From Rhodanobacter sp. AS-Z3 (GTDB taxonomy: Bacteria; Pseudomonadota; Gammaproteobacteria; Xanthomonadales; Rhodanobacteraceae), in NCBI RefSeq assembly GCF_029224025.1, contig NZ_CP119392.1:1573001-1637000 (forward strand): a stretch of DNA of 64,000 nucleotides, given 5' to 3'. This document shows, piece by piece, positions 30,467-39,599 of this stretch (the first letter of the stretch is position 1; each line of letters starts with the position of its first letter). The notes beneath the pieces are model-generated. The model searched no databases and was not told the DNA's origin. It worked only from the letters and a program-made list of their open reading frames with translations. Position numbers and translations under genes: made by a program.

Positions 30467-31721
30467 TTTTTTCATCCAGACCATACAGCCGTCCCGCCGC
30501 GTGCAGCAGGTCGAGATCGCCGTTCAACGCCGCCTCGCGCAGACGTGCGCTGGGGTGGTGCAGCAACTTGTTGGTCAGCGTGTTGGCGAGGAATGCCAAG
30601 GCCTCGTCGGGCGACTTGCCGTGGGCCAGCATGGCGCGGGCCTTGATCAATACTTCGTCGCGATACACCTCGGCATGCTGACGCATGTCCAGCGCCGGGT
30701 TGTGCACGGTCAGCGCGCGGCGCCAGGCCATGTAACGATCGACCTGCAGGTCGATGATCGCTTCGGCGTCTTCCGCCGCGGCGGCGCGCGAGCGTAGATT
30801 GTCGTCGATCACCTGGCGCAGGTCGTCGATGCCGTACAAATAGACGTCCGGCACTTCACTCACGCTGTCTTCGATATCCCGCGGCACGGCGATATCGACC
30901 ATGAACATGGGCTTGCGTCGGCGCGTGATCATTGCCTGTTCGACCATGGCGCGGGTGACGATTGGCTGCCGCGCAGCGGTGGAGGAAATCACGATGTCCG
31001 CCTCGGCCAGATGTTGCGGCAGGTCGGCCAGCGCGATCGCGTAGCCGCCGTAACGGCCAGCCAGTTCCTGCGCGGTTTCCGGTGTGCGGTTTGCCACGAT
31101 GATCCTGCGCGCCTGTTTTTCAGCCAGGTGCCGCGCGGCCAGTTCGATGGTGTCGCCGGCGCCGATCAGCAATACGCAGGCCTGCTTCAGGTCGGTGAAG
31201 ACCTGTTCGGCCAGGCGTACGGCGGTGAATGCCACCGACACCGTGTGCGCGCCGATGCGGGTATCCGTGCGCACCCGCTTGGCGACCGCGAAGGTTTGCT
31301 GCAGCAGGCGGTCCATCGGTGCCTTCAGCGACTGCGCGCCGCGCGCCATCTGGTAGGCATCCTTCACCTGACCGAGGATCTGCGGTTCGCCCAGCACCAT
31401 CGAATCGAGCCCGGTGGCGACGCGGAACATGTGGCGCACGGCGTCATCTTCGTCGTGTCGATACAGGAACTCATCCAGCTTGCCGGGGGTCAGATGGTGA
31501 TGACGATTCAGCCACGCCCGCGGAATGTCCTCGGCACCGGCCACCGTACCGACGTACAACTCGGTACGGTTGCAAGTGGACAGGATCATCGCTTCTTCCA
31601 CGCCGGGCTCGTTGACCAGCGCGCGCAGGGCATGGCCCGCGGCGTCCGCGTCGAACGCCACCAGTTCGCGCAAGCTGACTGGCGCGGTGAGGTGATTGAG
31701 CCCGAGGGCGATCAGCGGCAT
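30450..31721 (-). CDS. hemA: Glutamyl-tRNA reductase
   Basis: 423 residues. The catalytic cysteine lies in MILSTCNRTELYV (Cys50), followed by VATGLDSMVLGEPQILGQVKDAY and the NADPH-binding domain VLLIGAGDTIELAARHL, then IVISSTAARQPIV. The enzyme makes glutamate-1-semialdehyde from Glu-tRNA in the C5 heme pathway. The last residues (KMSGEE) are encoded within an inverted repeat shared with the prfA leader. Divergent from the TPR lipoprotein gene. Confidence 0.97.
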   Translation of the reverse strand: MPLIALGLNHLTAPVSLRELVAFDADAAGHALRALVNEPGVEEAMILSTCNRTELYVGTVAGAEDIPRAWLNRHHHLTPGKLDEFLYRHDEDDAVRHMFRVATGLDSMVLGEPQILGQVKDAYQMARGAQSLKAPMDRLLQQTFAVAKRVRTDTRIGAHTVSVAFTAVRLAEQVFTDLKQACVLLIGAGDTIELAARHLAEKQARRIIVANRTPETAQELAGRYGGYAIALADLPQHLAEADIVISSTAARQPIVTRAMVEQAMITRRRKPMFMVDIAVPRDIEDSVSEVPDVYLYGIDDLRQVIDDNLRSRAAAAEDAEAIIDLQVDRYMAWRRALTVHNPALDMRQHAEVYRDEVLIKARAMLAHGKSPDEALAFLANTLTNKLLHHPSARLREAALNGDLDLLHAAGRLYGLDEKMSGEE

Positions 31722-31814
31722 GGTGGTCGGGAGTTCTCGGCGGCGGCAATCTGGCGGCGTAGGCTAAGCTTGGCGCAACGCCGCGAAGTGGTGACTGGCA
31801 AGGTCAAAACAGGC

Positions 31815-33572
31815 ATGTGGATGGAGAGTAGTGTGCGCAGCGGGCCCGGCAAGTTCAAGCAAGTGCGGCATTTTACGGCAGTGGCGGCAATGGCGCTTGG
31901 TCTGGCGGCCTGTGCGGTGGCGCCGGTACGGACCACACCGAAGGCGATCACGCCGGCGCAGCCGTTGGCGCGGCTGGTGGTGGCTACGCCGGACGCCGAC
32001 CACGACGTGCTGGCGCAACTGCTCGCCGGCGAAATGGCGTTGACCCGTACCGACCTCAAGGCGGCGGCCAGGCATTACGCCAAGGCCATGGCCTTGAGCA
32101 ACGACCCGCACGTGGCGGAGCGGGCGGCCGGACTGGCGATTGCCGTGCATGACGACGCCACCGCTCAGGCCGCGTTGCAACGCTGGCAGGCGTTGGGCGC
32201 CAAGCCAGCGGCGATGGCTCAGGCGCGCGCGCAACTGGCGCTGGATGTGGGCGACACCGCCGAGGCACGACGCCAACTGGAACTGCTGCTTGGCAGTGAT
32301 GAGCACGACGCATGGCGCCAGTTTGGTCGGGTGCTGGTGGGCGCACGTGATCAGGCCCAGGCTGCCGGCCTGCTGGAAACCCTGGCTACGCCGCAACGAT
32401 TGCCAGCCGATGCCCAGGCGTGGCTGGCGATGAGCGAACTGGGTGATCGACTGGGCCGCCACGCCTATGCCGTGCAAATTGCCGAAGCGGCGATGCAGCG
32501 GTTCAAGACCGCCGAGACCTACGCGTGGACCGCGCAACTGAAGTTCAAGGACGGTGACCGTGCGGGCGCCGCCGTGTTGCTGCAGAAGGCGCTGACCCGG
32601 GAGCCGAACAACATCCAGCTGCGTCTGGCTTACGCCGGTGTGCTCGGCCAGTCCGGCGACTATGCCGGCGCCAGCAAGCTGCTGGAAAAGGGGCCGCAAA
32701 ACGCTGACGTGTACGCGATGCGCGCCGGCATGGCCGCGCACCTGCATGACGACAAGGCGTTGGCCACGTTGTATCGCCAGTTGCAGAAAGCGCCCGCTGA
32801 TGTGCGTGAGCACAGCGCCTACCTGCTCGGCCAGTTGGCAGAAATGCAGAAGCGCCCGGCCGAGGCCTTGGCCTGGTACGACCAGGTGGGCGATGAAGAC
32901 GAGCATGCCTTCGATGCCGACTTGCGCAGTGCATTGATCCTGCACGGGCAGGGCAAGCGCAGTGATGCCCATGCCTTGCTGGAGCAGTTGCAGTTGGCTT
33001 ATCTCGACCATCCCACGCAGTTGCGCCAGGCGTGGCAGGCCGATGCCGAGCTGTATCTCAACGAGTTGAATTACGCCAAGGCGGAAGCTGCTTTCAGCCG
33101 CGCATTGCAGGTGGTGCCGGATGATCCGGGCCTGTTGTATGGCCGTGGGCTGGCTTATGCCGAAGGTGGTCAGATTGATCAGGCGGTGCAGGATTTCGAA
33201 CGCTTGCTGAAAATCAAGCCGGGCGATATTGATGCAAGCAATGCGCTCGGTTACACGCTGGCGGATGCGAACCGTGACCTGCCCGAAGCGGAGCGTCTGA
33301 TCAGCAGCGCACGTGCGGCCAAGCCCGATGATCCGGCAATCGCCGACTCCTGGGGCTGGCTGCAATATCGGCTGGGTCATCTCGATCAGGCCGTGCAGAC
33401 ACTGCGTGGCGCGTGGCTGGCGCGCAAGGATGCGGACGTTGGCGTGCATCTGGGTGAAGTGCTGTGGCAGCAAGGTCACAAGCAGGATGCGCAGCAGGTC
33501 TTCGACGAAGTGCGCAAGCTGGATCCGCACAACGGCAATCTGCAGCAAGCGCTGAAGCGGCTGCATCCATGA
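31815..33572 (+). CDS. Tetratricopeptide-repeat lipoprotein
   Basis: About 585 residues. An N-terminal lipoprotein signal (HFTAVAAMALGLAAC, lipobox LAAC) is followed by a long alpha-helical array of TPR-type repeats, for example AARHYAKAMALSNDPHVAERA, AFSRALQVVPDDPGLLYGRGLAYAE and AVQDFERLLKIKPGDIDASNALGY. Start options are ATG 31815, ATG 31821 and GTG 31833; the last has the best-placed GGAG, so the true N-terminus may be shorter. An open frame reaching further upstream is antisense to hemA. It overlaps lolB by 4 bp, the arrangement seen in related bacteria, which hints at a role in outer-membrane lipoprotein or envelope assembly. Confidence 0.88.
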   Translation: MWMESSVRSGPGKFKQVRHFTAVAAMALGLAACAVAPVRTTPKAITPAQPLARLVVATPDADHDVLAQLLAGEMALTRTDLKAAARHYAKAMALSNDPHVAERAAGLAIAVHDDATAQAALQRWQALGAKPAAMAQARAQLALDVGDTAEARRQLELLLGSDEHDAWRQFGRVLVGARDQAQAAGLLETLATPQRLPADAQAWLAMSELGDRLGRHAYAVQIAEAAMQRFKTAETYAWTAQLKFKDGDRAGAAVLLQKALTREPNNIQLRLAYAGVLGQSGDYAGASKLLEKGPQNADVYAMRAGMAAHLHDDKALATLYRQLQKAPADVREHSAYLLGQLAEMQKRPAEALAWYDQVGDEDEHAFDADLRSALILHGQGKRSDAHALLEQLQLAYLDHPTQLRQAWQADAELYLNELNYAKAEAAFSRALQVVPDDPGLLYGRGLAYAEGGQIDQAVQDFERLLKIKPGDIDASNALGYTLADANRDLPEAERLISSARAAKPDDPAIADSWGWLQYRLGHLDQAVQTLRGAWLARKDADVGVHLGEVLWQQGHKQDAQQVFDEVRKLDPHNGNLQQALKRLHP

Positions 33573-34180
33573 GGCGCTGGCAGTGCGTTCTGGTCAGCCT
33601 GCCGCTGCTCCTGCTTGCGGCCTGCGTGCCGCCGCAGGCGGTACGGGTGAAGGGTGATGCCGGTCTGTTCAAGGCCCAGCTTGCGCGCGAGCAATTGCTT
33701 GCGCAGACCCGTCACTGGTCGTTGCAGGGACGCTTGGGGATTTCCAATGGCAAGGACGGTGGCAGCGGCAGCTTCAGCTGGAGCCAGAATGGTGAGCATT
33801 ATGAGTTCACCTTGCGCGGACCGGCCATCAGCGGAATGAACTTTCGTCTCACTGGCGGTCCCGAGGGCGCGGTGCTGGAAGGCGTGGAGCACGGGCCGCT
33901 GCGTGGGCCGGACGCCGAGGCGCTGATGCGCAAGGCGCTGGGCTGGGAAGTGCCGCTGCGCGACCTGCGCGCCTGGGTGCTTGGCATGCGCGCGGACAGC
34001 GGTCCGGCCGAGTTGAGTTTTGGCGAAAACCATTTGCCTTCGCTGCTGCAGCAGGATGGCTGGGCGGTCGATTATCGGCAGTGGGATGAAACCCGCCAGC
34101 CCCCATTACCGACCAAGGTGTTTGCGGCGATGCCGCCGTACAAGGTGAAGCTGTCAATTGAATCCTGGCAGTTTCAGTAA
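33569..34180 (+). CDS. lolB: Outer-membrane lipoprotein receptor LolB
   Basis: 203 residues with lipoprotein signal LVSLPLLLLAACVPPQ (lipobox LAAC). The body shows WSLQGRLGISNGKDGGSGSFSWSQNGEHYEFTLRGP, in parts typical of the LolB half-barrel, and the closing VFAAMPPYKVKLSIESWQF. LolB accepts lipoproteins from LolA and inserts them in the outer membrane. ATG 33569 overlaps the TPR gene stop (ATGA). The order lolB-ispE-tRNA(Gln)-prs is typical of gammaproteobacteria. Confidence 0.94.
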   Translation: MRRWQCVLVSLPLLLLAACVPPQAVRVKGDAGLFKAQLAREQLLAQTRHWSLQGRLGISNGKDGGSGSFSWSQNGEHYEFTLRGPAISGMNFRLTGGPEGAVLEGVEHGPLRGPDAEALMRKALGWEVPLRDLRAWVLGMRADSGPAELSFGENHLPSLLQQDGWAVDYRQWDETRQPPLPTKVFAAMPPYKVKLSIESWQFQ

Positions 34181-34250
34181 GCCGCCCCGCTTGGGTTAGG
34201 CTTTGCGCCCCTGACGGCCACGGCCGATTCGCGAACTCTGGAACGCAAGC

Positions 34251-35645
34251 ATGTCCTTCCCCATCCAGCGCGCCGAACCCGGTCAGGTTGAGGCCTTGTG
34301 CGCGATCGAGCGCAAGGCCGTGCAGTTGTTTCGCGGGCATCCGGCCTGGGCCAGCTATGCGGAGTTGTCGATTCCACCGGAACTGTTGCTGCAGGCGATC
34401 ACTCGTGGGTTGGTGTGGGTTGCGCAGGGCGACTCAGCGGAGCCGGTGGGTTTTGTCTGGCTGGATGTAGAACTGGAATCCGGCGTGATTGGCATTGCCG
34501 AGATCGATGTACTGCCCGAGCACGGGCAGCGCGGTATCGGTGCGGCCTTGCTGGAACACGCCTGCGATTGGGCGCGTGCGGCAGGCTACCGGCGAATCGA
34601 TCTGGGTACGCTGGCAGATGTGCGCTGGAATGCACCGTTCTATTCAAAACACGGCTTCGTCGTAGTCGACAAGAGCGACCCGACGTTTGCACTGGCGCGC
34701 CAGCGTGACCGCGAAAATGGCTTTCCCGACAGCTTGCGGGTGTTCATGAGCCGCCAGCTAGCGCCGCCGGAGCGCGGTGCGTGGACGCTGTGGCCAGCGC
34801 CGGCGAAGTTGAATCTTTTTCTGCGCATCATCGGGCGGCGTGCCGATGGCTATCATGAGTTGCAAACCGTATTCCGCCTGCTCGACTGGGGTGACGAAGT
34901 GCGTCTGCGGGTGCGCGAGGATGGCGAGATTCGGCGCGTGCGGGATATTCCCGGTGTGCCGGAGTCGGCTGACCTGGTTGTTCGTGCGGCGCGCCTGCTG
35001 CAGGAGCACGCATCAACCGGGCTGGGCGTCGACATCAAAGTGGACAAGCGCATTCCGATGGGCGGTGGCCTGGGTGGCGGCAGTTCGGATGCGGCGACCG
35101 TGCTGGTCGCATTGAACCATTTGTGGAGTGCGGGGCTGAATGAAGACGCGCTGGCCGAGCTGGGGCGCCAACTGGGCGCCGATGTGCCAGTGTTTGTGCG
35201 TGGACGCTCAGCCTGGGCGGAGGGAGTCGGCGAGCAATTGACCCCGCTGGCCCTGCCGCCGCGCCACTATGTGGTGCTGGACCCACGTGAAGCGGTGCCT
35301 ACGGCAGCCCTGTTTCAAGCGCCTGAATTGACACGAAATGCGCCGCGGGCGACAATTTCATCCTTTGCTTCAGGCGAAACGACTGAAAACGCCTTCGCGC
35401 CGGTGGCGCGCACGCGGCACCCGCGGGTGGCTGCGGCGCTGGACTGGCTGGGTAGTTTTGGTTCCTCGCGACTTTCCGGCAGCGGCGGTTGCGTGTTCCT
35501 GGAGCTGCGTTCGCTGGAGCGGGCGCAGGCGCTGGCAAGGCAGTGTCCGGCGGCATTTACGGCGCATGTCGCCAGTGGTGTCGACGAGTCGCCCTTGCTG
35601 GAGTCGCTGCGACGACATGTTGGCGCAGCGGCAGTGCAGAGTTGA
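34251..35645 (+). CDS. ispE: GNAT acetyltransferase domain fused to 4-diphosphocytidyl-2-C-methyl-D-erythritol kinase (IspE)
   Basis: A 464-residue open frame with two domains. Residues 1-170 are a GNAT-fold acetyltransferase (IGIAEIDVLPEHGQRGIGAALLEHA with the QRGIGA acetyl-CoA loop; FYSKHGFVVVDKS). Residues ~180-464 are a complete IspE: WPAPAKLNLFLRIIGRRADGYH, the GHMP-kinase ATP loop MGGGLGGGSSDAA (270-282), and the C-terminal LSGSGGCVF. IspE phosphorylates CDP-ME in the MEP isoprenoid pathway. No stop codon or frameshift separates the parts. An internal ATG (34746, residue 166) could start IspE alone, but it lacks a good ribosome-binding site. GNAT substrate unknown. Confidence 0.9.
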   Translation: MSFPIQRAEPGQVEALCAIERKAVQLFRGHPAWASYAELSIPPELLLQAITRGLVWVAQGDSAEPVGFVWLDVELESGVIGIAEIDVLPEHGQRGIGAALLEHACDWARAAGYRRIDLGTLADVRWNAPFYSKHGFVVVDKSDPTFALARQRDRENGFPDSLRVFMSRQLAPPERGAWTLWPAPAKLNLFLRIIGRRADGYHELQTVFRLLDWGDEVRLRVREDGEIRRVRDIPGVPESADLVVRAARLLQEHASTGLGVDIKVDKRIPMGGGLGGGSSDAATVLVALNHLWSAGLNEDALAELGRQLGADVPVFVRGRSAWAEGVGEQLTPLALPPRHYVVLDPREAVPTAALFQAPELTRNAPRATISSFASGETTENAFAPVARTRHPRVAAALDWLGSFGSSRLSGSGGCVFLELRSLERAQALARQCPAAFTAHVASGVDESPLLESLRRHVGAAAVQS

Positions 35646-35690
35646 GAGGCGTTACGTACAAGAGCTGGTACAGACAGAACAAACAAATAC

Positions 35691-35767
35691 TGGGGCGTCG
35701 CCAAGCTGGTTAAGGCACGGGATTTTGATTCCCGCATACGCAGGTTCGAATCCTGCCGCCCCAGCCA
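35691..35767 (+). tRNA. tRNA-Gln (anticodon TTG)
   Basis: 77 nt with encoded CCA. Acceptor TGGGGCG pairs with CGCCCCA, the anticodon stem CGGGA/TCCCG encloses loop TTTTGAT (anticodon TTG), and the T loop is GTTCGAATC. It sits between ispE and prs, the standard location. Confidence 0.97.
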
Positions 35768-35811
35768 TTTCATGATGGCCGGCCGTAAAGGCCGAGTTTC
35801 GAGGTAATACC

Positions 35812-36771
35812 GTGGACACGTCCGCACCGATGCTGCTGTTTACCGGAAACGCACATCGTCCCCTGGCTGAAGATGTCGCCCATCGCCTGAGTGTGCCGCT
35901 GGGCAAGGCGCTGGTTGGCACCTTCAGCGACGGCGAAGTGCAGATCGAGATCGAGGAAAACGTTCGCAAGCAGGAAGTGTTCGTGATCCAGCCGACGGGC
36001 GCGCCCAGCGCGGTCAACCTGTTCGAGCTGCTGGCACTGACCGATGCGCTGAAGCGCGCGTCGGCAGCCAGTGTCACCGCGGTGATCCCGTACTTCGGTT
36101 ATGCCCGGCAGGATCGCCGGCCCCGTTCGGCGCGAGTGCCGATCACTGCCAAGCTGGCTGCCCGGATGATTGGCGCCGCGGGTGTGGACCGGGTGCTGAC
36201 GGTGGATCTGCATGCCGACCAGATTCAGGGCTTCTTCGACATTCCGGTCGACAACGTGTATGCCTCGCCGGTGTTGCTGGCCGACATCTGGCGCAACTAC
36301 AGCATGGAAGACCTGATCGTGGTCAGCCCGGACGTTGGTGGCGTGGTGCGTGCCCGTGCCATCGCCAAGCGGCTGGACGACGCGGACCTGGCGATCATCG
36401 ACAAGCGCCGTCCGCGTGCGAATGTGTCAACCGTGATGAACATCATCGGTGACGTGCAAGGCAAAACCTGCGTGATGGTGGATGACATCGTCGACACCGC
36501 CGGTACCTTGTGCGCTGCCGCAGCTGCGCTGAAAGAGCGCGGCGCGCGCAAGGTCGTCGCTTACTGCGTGCACCCGGTGTTGTCGGGTGCGGCGATCGGC
36601 AATATCGAAAACTCCCAGCTCGACCAGTTGGTGGTGACCAATACCTTGCCGTTGCGTCCGGATGCCAAGGCCTGCGCCAAGATTCGACAGCTCTCGGTCG
36701 CCGAGCTGCTGGCAGAAACCATTCGCCGCATCGCCTTTGGCGAGTCGGTGAGTTCGCTGTACGTGGATTGA
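35812..36771 (+). CDS. prs: Ribose-phosphate pyrophosphokinase
   Basis: 319 residues. It makes PRPP from ribose 5-phosphate and ATP for nucleotide, His and Trp synthesis. Motifs: [29 protein letters not shown], the flexible-loop sequence [21 protein letters not shown], and the PRPP-binding [14 protein letters not shown]. The start is GTG at 35812 with GAGG seven bases ahead, 45 bp after tRNA-Gln. No ATG alternative preserves the conserved N-terminus. Confidence 0.97.
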   Translation: MDTSAPMLLFTGNAHRPLAEDVAHRLSVPLGKALVGTFSDGEVQIEIEENVRKQEVFVIQPTGAPSAVNLFELLALTDALKRASAASVTAVIPYFGYARQDRRPRSARVPITAKLAARMIGAAGVDRVLTVDLHADQIQGFFDIPVDNVYASPVLLADIWRNYSMEDLIVVSPDVGGVVRARAIAKRLDDADLAIIDKRRPRANVSTVMNIIGDVQGKTCVMVDDIVDTAGTLCAAAAALKERGARKVVAYCVHPVLSGAAIGNIENSQLDQLVVTNTLPLRPDAKACAKIRQLSVAELLAETIRRIAFGESVSSLYVD

Positions 36772-36837
36772 TTGATTTCGCCGTGGCGGCCTGGCCGCCC
36801 GGTACCAACGGCTTTTCTGGTCGCGGAAAAGTCACGA

Positions 36838-36858
36838 AACCGCTGCGAAGCGGTTCTT
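36838..36858 (+). promoter_or_regulatory. Hairpin in the prs-rplY gap
   Basis: AACCGCT-GCGA-AGCGGTT followed by CTTC; preceded at 36785-36799 by GGCGGCC/TGGCCGCC. It could be a weak terminator or attenuator after prs. The T-tail is short. Confidence 0.4.
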
Positions 36859-36880
36859 CAAAAACCAAGGTAGTAACGAA

Positions 36881-37576
36881 ATGGCCAAGACTCATGAAAT
36901 CAAGGCGCAGAGCCGCAAAGACGAGGGGAAAGGTGCGAGCCGCCGCCTGCGTCATGCCGCTTTCGTGCCGGCAGTTGTCTATGGTGGCGATCAGCCGCCG
37001 GAAAGCATCCAGATCGAACACAACACCATCCTGCTCGCCGCCAAGAACGAGTGGTTCTTCTCTTCGGTGCTCGACCTGAACGTCGAGGGCAAGGTGCAGA
37101 AGGTGCTGGTGCGTGACTGGCAGAAGCACCCGTTCAAGCAGCTGATGATGCACATGGATTTCCTGCGCATCGACGAGAACGCGAAGCTGCGTGCGAACGT
37201 GCCGCTGCACTTCCTGAACCAGGAGAAGTCGACTGCCGGCAAGACCTCCGGTGTGGTGATCTCGCACAACCTGACCGAGGTGGAAGTCAGCTGCCTGCCG
37301 AAGGATCTGCCCGAGTTCATCGAGCTGGATCTGGGCACGCTGGAAGCCGGCGACATCATTCACCTGTCGCAGCTGAAGCTGCCGGCGAACGTGGAGCTGC
37401 CGGCGCTGCTGCTGGGCGATGCCCATGATGCTGCCGTGGTCACGGTCAACGTGGTCAAGGAAAGTGCTGCGGATGCGGCGGAAGACGCTGCTGCCGTGGC
37501 CGAAGCCGAGGCCAACAAGGCCGCTGCTGCCAAGCCTGCCAAGGCTGCAGCCAAGCCGGCTGGCGACAAGAAGTAA
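36881..37576 (+). CDS. rplY: 50S ribosomal protein L25/general stress protein Ctc
   Basis: 231 residues, the long (Ctc/TL5) form. It begins with the 5S-rRNA-binding domain (HEIKAQSRKDEGKGASRRLR, VPAVVYGG), followed by the C-terminal beta domain (VLVRDWQKHPFKQLMMHMDFLRI). It ends in an Ala/Lys-rich tail (AEANKAAAAKPAKAAAKPAG). It binds 5S rRNA in the large subunit. Its position between prs and pth is conserved. Confidence 0.96.
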   Translation: MAKTHEIKAQSRKDEGKGASRRLRHAAFVPAVVYGGDQPPESIQIEHNTILLAAKNEWFFSSVLDLNVEGKVQKVLVRDWQKHPFKQLMMHMDFLRIDENAKLRANVPLHFLNQEKSTAGKTSGVVISHNLTEVEVSCLPKDLPEFIELDLGTLEAGDIIHLSQLKLPANVELPALLLGDAHDAAVVTVNVVKESAADAAEDAAAVAEAEANKAAAAKPAKAAAKPAGDKK

Positions 37577-37583
37577 GTCGTGT

Positions 37584-37611
37584 GATCCCGCGCCTGCGAG
37601 GGCGCGGGATC
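37584..37611 (+). promoter_or_regulatory. 11-bp hairpin between rplY and pth
   Basis: GATCCCGCGCC (37584-37594) and GGCGCGGGATC (37601-37611) pair perfectly around a 6-nt loop. There is no T-run and the second arm ends 16 bp before the pth start, so partial termination or mRNA stabilisation is likelier than full termination. Confidence 0.55.
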
Positions 37612-37627
37612 ATGTGGCTGGTCGCTC

Positions 37628-38245
37628 ATGGCTGGGTTGCGACTCATTGTCGGGCTGGGCAATCCCGGTGCCGAATACCTCCGAACCCGGCACAACGCCG
37701 GGTTCTGGCTTGTTGACACCCTCGCCGGTGATCAGGGCGAGCGCTTCACTTTCGATGGCAAGCTGCATGGCGAAAGCTGTCGTGTGCGCGTCGCTGGCGA
37801 ACCGGTCTGGCTGTTGAAGCCGGCCACCTTCATGAACAAAAGTGGCATCGCCTTGGTTTCGGCGCTGCGCTATTACAAAATCGAGCCGGACGAATGTCTG
37901 GTGGCGCATGACGATCTGGACCTGCCAGCCGGCACCGTGCGATTGAAATTCGACGGTGGCCACGGCGGTCAGAACGGCTTGCGCGACATCATGGGCCATC
38001 TGGGTCATGGCAAATTTCATCGGTTGCGTGTGGGCATCGGTCACCCTGGTCATCGTGACCAGGTCACGCCCTGGGTGCTGGGTCGTCCGTCGGCCCATGA
38101 CGAGAATGCGATTATCGACGGCATCGGGCGCGCGCTGGACGTGCTGCCGCTGGCGGTGAATGGTCAGTTCGACAAGGCAATGCAGCAATTACATACAACA
38201 GCGGGAACGGAGAGCGGGGAACAGGGGACGGACAAGGCGCGTTGA
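37628..38245 (+). CDS. pth: Aminoacyl(peptidyl)-tRNA hydrolase
   Basis: 205 residues. Motifs are [24 protein letters not shown] (catalytic His20-like RHNAGF), [42 protein letters not shown] and [11 protein letters not shown]. It recycles peptidyl-tRNA released from stalled ribosomes. The final codons ([15 protein letters not shown]) are encoded by a purine-rich heptamer repeat that belongs to the repeat element downstream. Confidence 0.96.
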   Translation: MAGLRLIVGLGNPGAEYLRTRHNAGFWLVDTLAGDQGERFTFDGKLHGESCRVRVAGEPVWLLKPATFMNKSGIALVSALRYYKIEPDECLVAHDDLDLPAGTVRLKFDGGHGGQNGLRDIMGHLGHGKFHRLRVGIGHPGHRDQVTPWVLGRPSAHDENAIIDGIGRALDVLPLAVNGQFDKAMQQLHTTAGTESGEQGTDKAR

Positions 38246-38325
38246 CTCCTCGTCGTATTCCTGGTTCTTGTTCCCCGTTCCCCGTTCCCCGTTCCCCGTT
38301 CCCCGTTCCCCGTTCCCCGTTCCCC
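38203..38325 (+). repeat. Heptamer repeat element at the pth-ychF junction
   Basis: Eight perfect tandem copies of GTTCCCC occupy 38270-38325 (56 bp). Upstream, at 38203-38231 and overlapping the end of pth, four degenerate copies of the inverse heptamer stand in tandem: GGGAACG, GAGAGCG, GGGAACA, GGGGACG. The arms can fold into a long purine/pyrimidine hairpin with a ~38-nt loop in the mRNA. The 3' arm ends 23 bp before the ychF start codon, so copy-number change could alter ychF leader structure. Confidence 0.95.
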
Positions 38326-38348
38326 AAGCTTTCCCCCGGAGTTCCACC

Positions 38349-39437
38349 ATGGGCATCAAATGCGGCATCGTCGGTCTGCCCAATGTCGGCAAGTCCACCC
38401 TGTTCAATGCGCTGACCAAGGCGGGGATCGCCGCGGCGAATTTCCCGTTCTGCACGATCGAGCCGAATGTCGGCGTCGTACCGGTGCCGGATCTTCGCCT
38501 CAACGCGCTGGCGGCCATCGTCAACCCGCAGAAGGTGATTCCAACGGCCGTTGAATTCGTCGACATCGCCGGGCTCGTGGCCGGTGCGTCGAAGGGCGAA
38601 GGGCTGGGTAACAAGTTTCTGGCGCATATCCGCGAAGTCGATGCGATCGCCCACGTGGTGCGCTGCTTCGAGGGCGACGTGATCCATGTCGCCGGCAAGG
38701 TCGATCCGATTGCCGACATCGAGACCATTGATACCGAGCTGGCCCTGGCCGACCTGGAATCGGTTGACAAGGCGCTGAACCGCGCCGAGCGTGCGGCCAA
38801 GGCGAACGACAAGGAAGCGCTGGCGCGCAAACCGGTGCTGCAGAAGCTGTCCACCGGCCTCAATGACGGTCGTTCGGCGCGCAGTCTGGGACTGGACGAG
38901 GAAGAGAAGGCGCTGGTGCGTGATCTGTTCCTGCTCACCTTGAAGCCGCTGATGTACATCGCCAACGTCGCCGATGATGGCTTCGAGAACAACCCGTTGC
39001 TGGACGCCGTGCGCGAGCGCGCGCTTACCGAAGGCGCCGAAGTGGTGCCGGTGTGTGCCTCCATCGAAGAAGAGATGGCGCAGCTTGATGACGCCGACCG
39101 CGATGAATTTCTCAAGGACATGGGCCTGGACGAGCCAGGCCTGAACCGGGTGATCCGCGCCGGTTACAAGCTGCTCGACCTGCAAACCTATTTCACCGCC
39201 GGGGTGAAGGAAGTGCGCGCCTGGCAGCTGCGTCGCGGCTCCAGTGCACCGCAGGCCGCCGGCGTGATCCACACCGATTTCGAGCGCGGCTTCATTCGTG
39301 CCGAGACGATCGGCTACGACGACTTCATCCAGTACAAGGGCGAATCAGGCGCGGCAGCGGCAGGTCGGTTGCGCAAGGAAGGCAAGGAATACATCGTCAA
39401 GGACGGCGACGTGCTGCACTTCCTGTTCAACGTCTGA
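38349..39437 (+). CDS. ychF: Redox-regulated ATPase YchF
   Basis: 362 residues of the Obg-related YchF family. The P-loop [17 protein letters not shown] is at residues ~9-25, followed by [38 protein letters not shown] and the C-terminal TGS domain ([29 protein letters not shown]). The family binds ATP in preference to GTP and associates with ribosomes. ATG 38349 follows CCGGAG; a longer open frame upstream runs through the heptamer repeat and overlaps pth, so it is not used. Confidence 0.96.
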   Translation: MGIKCGIVGLPNVGKSTLFNALTKAGIAAANFPFCTIEPNVGVVPVPDLRLNALAAIVNPQKVIPTAVEFVDIAGLVAGASKGEGLGNKFLAHIREVDAIAHVVRCFEGDVIHVAGKVDPIADIETIDTELALADLESVDKALNRAERAAKANDKEALARKPVLQKLSTGLNDGRSARSLGLDEEEKALVRDLFLLTLKPLMYIANVADDGFENNPLLDAVRERALTEGAEVVPVCASIEEEMAQLDDADRDEFLKDMGLDEPGLNRVIRAGYKLLDLQTYFTAGVKEVRAWQLRRGSSAPQAAGVIHTDFERGFIRAETIGYDDFIQYKGESGAAAAGRLRKEGKEYIVKDGDVLHFLFNV

Positions 39438-39450
39438 GTCGTTCCATTCG

Positions 39451-39484
39451 ACACAAATAAGGGCTCACTCTTATTTGTGTTATT
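39451..39484 (+). terminator. Terminator after ychF
   Basis: ACACAAATAAG (39451-39461) pairs perfectly with CTTATTTGTGT (39470-39480) around an 8-nt loop, then TATTT. The AT-rich stem is unusual for this genome but the position, 13 bp after the stop, is right for termination. Confidence 0.7.
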
Positions 39485-39599
39485 TCGGAAGTCAGATGCG
39501 GTCTGCGGGGTGGGTCGTCGCGGTCTGGTCGGCGACGGGCAAGGTCTCCGGTCGTGCATAATCCGTGCTTCACCAACCCACCAGCGGGACGACTCTGTC

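Noticed and set aside
31764..33566. 600-codon antisense frame over the TPR lipoprotein gene
   Set aside because: Low-complexity His/Gln/Arg-rich translation without motifs; the plus-strand lipoprotein has a lipobox and TPRs.
38270..38325. CRISPR array
   Set aside because: The repeats are 7-bp contiguous units without spacers; no cas gene is present.
38160..38348. N-terminal extension of YchF through the heptamer repeat
   Set aside because: The extension overlaps pth and the repeat; ATG 38349 has a good ribosome-binding site and matches the conserved start.
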